Positions 6,202 to 7,848 of a stretch of DNA of 7,848 bases are shown piece by piece (position 1 is the stretch's first letter; each line of letters opens with the position of its first letter). The stretch is from NCBI GenBank assembly GCA_030634605.1, contig DAOWAK010000045.1, positions 1 to 7,848 on the forward strand. Reading direction: 5' to 3'. The position numbers were made by a program, and so were the translations under genes. Below the pieces are notes generated by a model, which ran no database searches, was not told the DNA's origin, and saw only the letters and a program-made list of their open reading frames with translations. This DNA comes from Sedimentisphaerales bacterium (GTDB taxonomy: Bacteria; Planctomycetota; Phycisphaerae; Sedimentisphaerales; SM23-30).

Positions 6202-6726
6202 ATGGCTGACGACACCCCGACAAAAGCAGATGCCGATGAGCAGAAGCCCAAGGGCAAGCTCCCGATGAAAACCATAATAATTATTCTGGGAGTTTTGCTG
6301 CTGGAAGGCGGCACAATTTCGATGTTTACAATTTTAAAAGGCGACCCCAAGCCCGCCGAAGCTACCAGTCCCATCGAAGGAACCGCCGATGAGCCGATCA
6401 AGCCGATGTGTGAGATTACTTTGGCGGAAAATTTCAGTGTGGATAACTACACCCGCGGCAAATCCAAGATAGTGGTTACTATGAATGTCGCTGCCAAAGT
6501 TGACGAAGCACACCAAGAAAAGGTTGTCAAGAAGATTGAAGCCAGCAAGGCTGAAATCAAGGACGGTATCCGGGAACTGGTATCCATGGCTCAGCCTGAC
6601 CAGGTCAGGGATTCAAAAAAGCAGGTCATCAAGAGAGAAATCAAGGCATGTGTCGAAGAAATCATCGGGGAAGGGATGATCGAAGAGGTGTTGATTTCCA
6701 ATTGGCAGACATACTCAGCGGATTAG
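6202..6726 (+). CDS. fliL: Flagellar basal body-associated protein FliL
   Basis: FliL is an inner-membrane protein that surrounds or supports the stator units and improves torque. The 174-residue product has a charged cytoplasmic N-terminus (1-22), one membrane segment (about 23-46, KTIIIILGVLLLEGGTISMF) and a periplasmic domain. The domain includes the segment KSKIVVTMNVAAKVD near 87-101. It then has a helical middle (residues 104-126) and ends with EEVLISNWQTYSAD, a form seen in FliL C-termini. Two cysteines (C70, C150) lie in the periplasmic part. The sequence is divergent, so the call leans on topology, length and position after motB. Translation start is well supported by AAGGAG (6189-6194) with a 7-base spacing. 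In most clusters fliM follows directly; here a 328-base non-coding gap follows instead. Confidence 0.9.
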   Translation: MADDTPTKADADEQKPKGKLPMKTIIIILGVLLLEGGTISMFTILKGDPKPAEATSPIEGTADEPIKPMCEITLAENFSVDNYTRGKSKIVVTMNVAAKVDEAHQEKVVKKIEASKAEIKDGIRELVSMAQPDQVRDSKKQVIKREIKACVEEIIGEGMIEEVLISNWQTYSAD

Positions 6727-7054
6727 TAGTGGTTGCTGTGAAATTAAACTGATAATGACAATTTTTTCGTATTGACAAAGCGGAATTATAGAAAATTTCT
6801 TTGATTTTCCACATGCGTGGCGATGACATTTCGAATTTTTTGCAACTGATGCAACTCAATTAAAAATAATGTGAAAAAATTAAAGAATTTTTAAGTTTTT
6901 TGAACTTTATTCTTTCATTTTTATGGTTTTTATAATATAAGAAGTAGCGTCAGAACAAGATCTTAGCGATTTTTTTTGCGGCTGCCAAAACTCCTTTTAT
7001 TAGCCGCTCAACATGTTGTTAATGTCAGAAGTTCTATAATAAGGTGTCAAGAAA
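6727..7054. other. AT-rich non-coding gap between fliL and fliN
   Basis: No coding region is supportable in these 328 bases, and stop codons are frequent in all + frames. GC content is about 30% by hand count, and about 12% over 6861-6940, far below the flanking genes. Visible items are a second in-line stop after fliL (TAG at 6727), a 9-base tandem repeat TGCAACT(G/C)A at 6841-6858 and long A- and T-tracts. Eight T residues run at 6970-6977. There is also a hairpin, GCGGCT (6978-6983) with AGCCGC (7002-7007). I find no fliM remnant: nothing resembling its N-terminal FliG/CheY-contact motif can be read here. Confidence 0.75.
6907..6936 (+). promoter_or_regulatory. Candidate promoter for fliN
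   Basis: A perfect -10 hexamer TATAAT lies at 6931-6936, with only a poor -35 (TTATTC, 6907-6912) at an 18-base spacing. The region upstream (6861-6904) is very AT-rich and could act as an UP element. A start near 6943 would give a leader of about 110 bases carrying the GCGGCT/AGCCGC hairpin. Chance matches are common in such AT-rich DNA. The case rests mainly on fliN being cut off from fliL by a long gap. Confidence 0.35.
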
Positions 7055-7540
7055 ATGCCGGATCGGGAAAATCAAAATCAGGATTCCGAGGTGTCGCAGG
7101 AGAACTCGCCGCCCCAGGAGAGTGAAAATCCACAGGAAGACTCAGTTGTCGAGGCGGATACAGGCCAACAGGCCACGGTTGCTGTGGATGATTTGGCGTC
7201 TGACAATGCTGATACGGGCGAACAGGCCGCCCGGCAGAACCCTGATCTGCCGGATTTTTCCGGAATGCTCGCCGACGCAGCAGCCAGCAGCATTGATTTG
7301 CTCAATGATGTCGAGCTTGATGTTAAAATCGAGCTGGGCCGGACGGAATTGAGTGTCGAGGAGATTCTAAAGTTGGCCGAGGGTTCCGTAGTTGAGTTGG
7401 ATAAATTGGCTGGTGACCCCGTCGATATCCTGGTGAACGAGCAACTCATCGCTCGCGGCGAGGTGCTGGTGGTTAATGACAACTTTTGTGTGAGAATTAA
7501 CGAAATTGTCCCCGGAATTTCGGAAACGGTTAACCAATAA
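7055..7540 (+). CDS. fliN: Flagellar motor switch protein FliN
   Basis: FliN forms much of the cytoplasmic C-ring and helps bind export chaperone complexes and the switching signal. The 161-residue product has an acidic, Gln/Glu/Asp/Ser-rich N-terminal extension (1 to about 70) and a SpoA-type C-terminal domain at about 82-153. That domain reads LLNDVELDVKIELGRTELSV, then ILKLAEGSVVELDKLAGDPV, then LIARGEVLVVNDNFCVRINE, a near-textbook FliN core. The extension holds an imperfect internal repeat, ADTGQQA (34-40) and ADTGEQA (52-58). The start is supported by AAGGTG (7041-7046) with an 8-base spacing. No FliY-like phosphatase domain is present; the extension is too short and too polar. Its usual partner gene fliM is absent from this window. 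A 308-base non-coding stretch follows. Confidence 0.96.
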   Translation: MPDRENQNQDSEVSQENSPPQESENPQEDSVVEADTGQQATVAVDDLASDNADTGEQAARQNPDLPDFSGMLADAAASSIDLLNDVELDVKIELGRTELSVEEILKLAEGSVVELDKLAGDPVDILVNEQLIARGEVLVVNDNFCVRINEIVPGISETVNQ

Positions 7541-7563
7541 CAGTGGGATGCATCGGTTATCCG

Positions 7564-7579
7564 AGGTTTCGCCGAACCT
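7564..7579 (+). other. Small hairpin shortly after fliN
   Basis: AGGTT (7564-7568) and AACCT (7575-7579) enclose a 6-base loop, 23 bases after the fliN stop codon. No T-run follows, so it is not a standard intrinsic terminator. It may be a 3'-end-stabilising hairpin or chance. Confidence 0.3.
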
Positions 7580-7848
7580 GAGAAGTAGATTGGAAGCCGC
7601 CTGTTAATATTGAAAAGGATGTTGTGCCCTTGTCGATCTGAGTGAATCAAGCTTGCGAACCATAATGTCGGTCAATATCGCCGTTCGGCATTAACAAAGT
7701 TCAGGGCTGAGTCAGAATACCCAGGGCAATGTTCCGGATTCGATTAAAAAATCTGGGACAAAGTTAAGACGCTCGGGATTTTTTTAAAAGCTCGAGTCAA
7801 AGTTAAAAGACCCGGGGATGTATTTCATCCCTAATAAGCCAGGCTTGT
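7580..7848. repeat. Non-coding tail with successive hairpins and a repeated CAAAGTT motif
   Basis: No coding region can be supported. Three hairpins follow one another. The first pairs GTTCCGGATT (7731-7740) with AATCTGGGAC (7750-7759), 10 pairs with two G-U. The second pairs GCTCGGG (7771-7777) with CTCGAGT (7791-7797), and its inner T4/A4 pairs close a TTT loop. The third pairs GGGATG (7815-7820) with CATCCC (7826-7831). CAAAGTT occurs at 7695, 7759 and 7798. The last two lie between hairpins and continue as TAAGAC and TAAAAGAC. A further inverted repeat, AAGCC-A-GGCTT (7836-7846), lies at the window edge. The pattern suggests a structured repeat, the end of a mobile element or a regulatory leader for the next gene. 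The window ends before this can be decided. Confidence 0.55.

Noticed and set aside
6772..6798. TTGACA upstream of the fliL-fliN gap as a promoter
   Set aside because: The -35 is perfect, but no acceptable -10 lies 15-19 bases downstream; the best is AAAATT at 14 bases, matching 3 of 6.
7035..7040. Second TATAAT just before fliN
   Set aside because: Transcription from it would start near or after the fliN Shine-Dalgarno, and no -35 lies at a workable distance.
7078..7650. Minus-strand open frame of 190 codons opposite fliN
   Set aside because: The Ser-rich product is the antisense reading of the fliN extension. The plus-strand frame has a clear SpoA domain and a ribosome-binding site.
7818..7848. 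Possible gene start at an ATG running off the window (MYFIPNKPGL)
   Set aside because: It has only ten codons and no proper Shine-Dalgarno, and the ATG lies inside the GGGATG/CATCCC hairpin.

Overview
The window is a stretch of a bacterial flagellar gene cluster. All eight genes are on the + strand, in the order fliK (3' part only), flgD, flgE, flbD, motA, motB, fliL and fliN. This matches the conserved hook, motor and switch block known from spirochaetes, Firmicutes and several deep-branching phyla. flbD between flgE and motA is typical of that ancestral layout and is not the enterobacterial arrangement. Coding DNA is of roughly even GC content. Proteins start at ATG, mostly with purine-rich Shine-Dalgarno sites. 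The separate small FlbD, the PomA/PomB-like stator and the FlgD built of repeats suggest a diderm bacterium outside the well-studied groups, possibly of the FCB or Zixibacteria type. That placement is inference and weak.

Region by region: 1-1326 encodes the C-terminal 441 residues of the hook-length ruler FliK. 1360-2139 is FlgD, the hook cap, with three tandem tudor-like modules. 2140-2239 holds a hairpin with a short T-run and a possible promoter. 2240-3985 is FlgE, a large 581-residue hook protein. 3986-4240 is non-coding and carries two copies of a strongly palindromic repeat, a smaller hairpin between them and a 16-bp dyad. 4241-4432 is FlbD. 4433-4543 has a sigma-28-like promoter candidate. 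4544-5323 (MotA) and 5362-6114 (MotB) encode the stator. 6202-6726 is FliL. 6727-7054 is an AT-rich gap (about 30% GC by hand count) where fliM would normally be. 7055-7540 is the switch protein FliN. 7541-7848 is non-coding, with successive hairpins and a repeated CAAAGTT motif, and it runs off the window.

How the genes work together: FliK measures hook length, FlgD caps the growing hook and FlgE polymerises into it. MotA and MotB form the ion-conducting stator, probably sodium-type. FliL supports the stator, FlbD probably affects motor output, and FliN is part of the cytoplasmic C-ring. No new multi-gene system is visible. The unusual material is in the intergenic DNA, in the FlgD architecture and in the absence of fliM.
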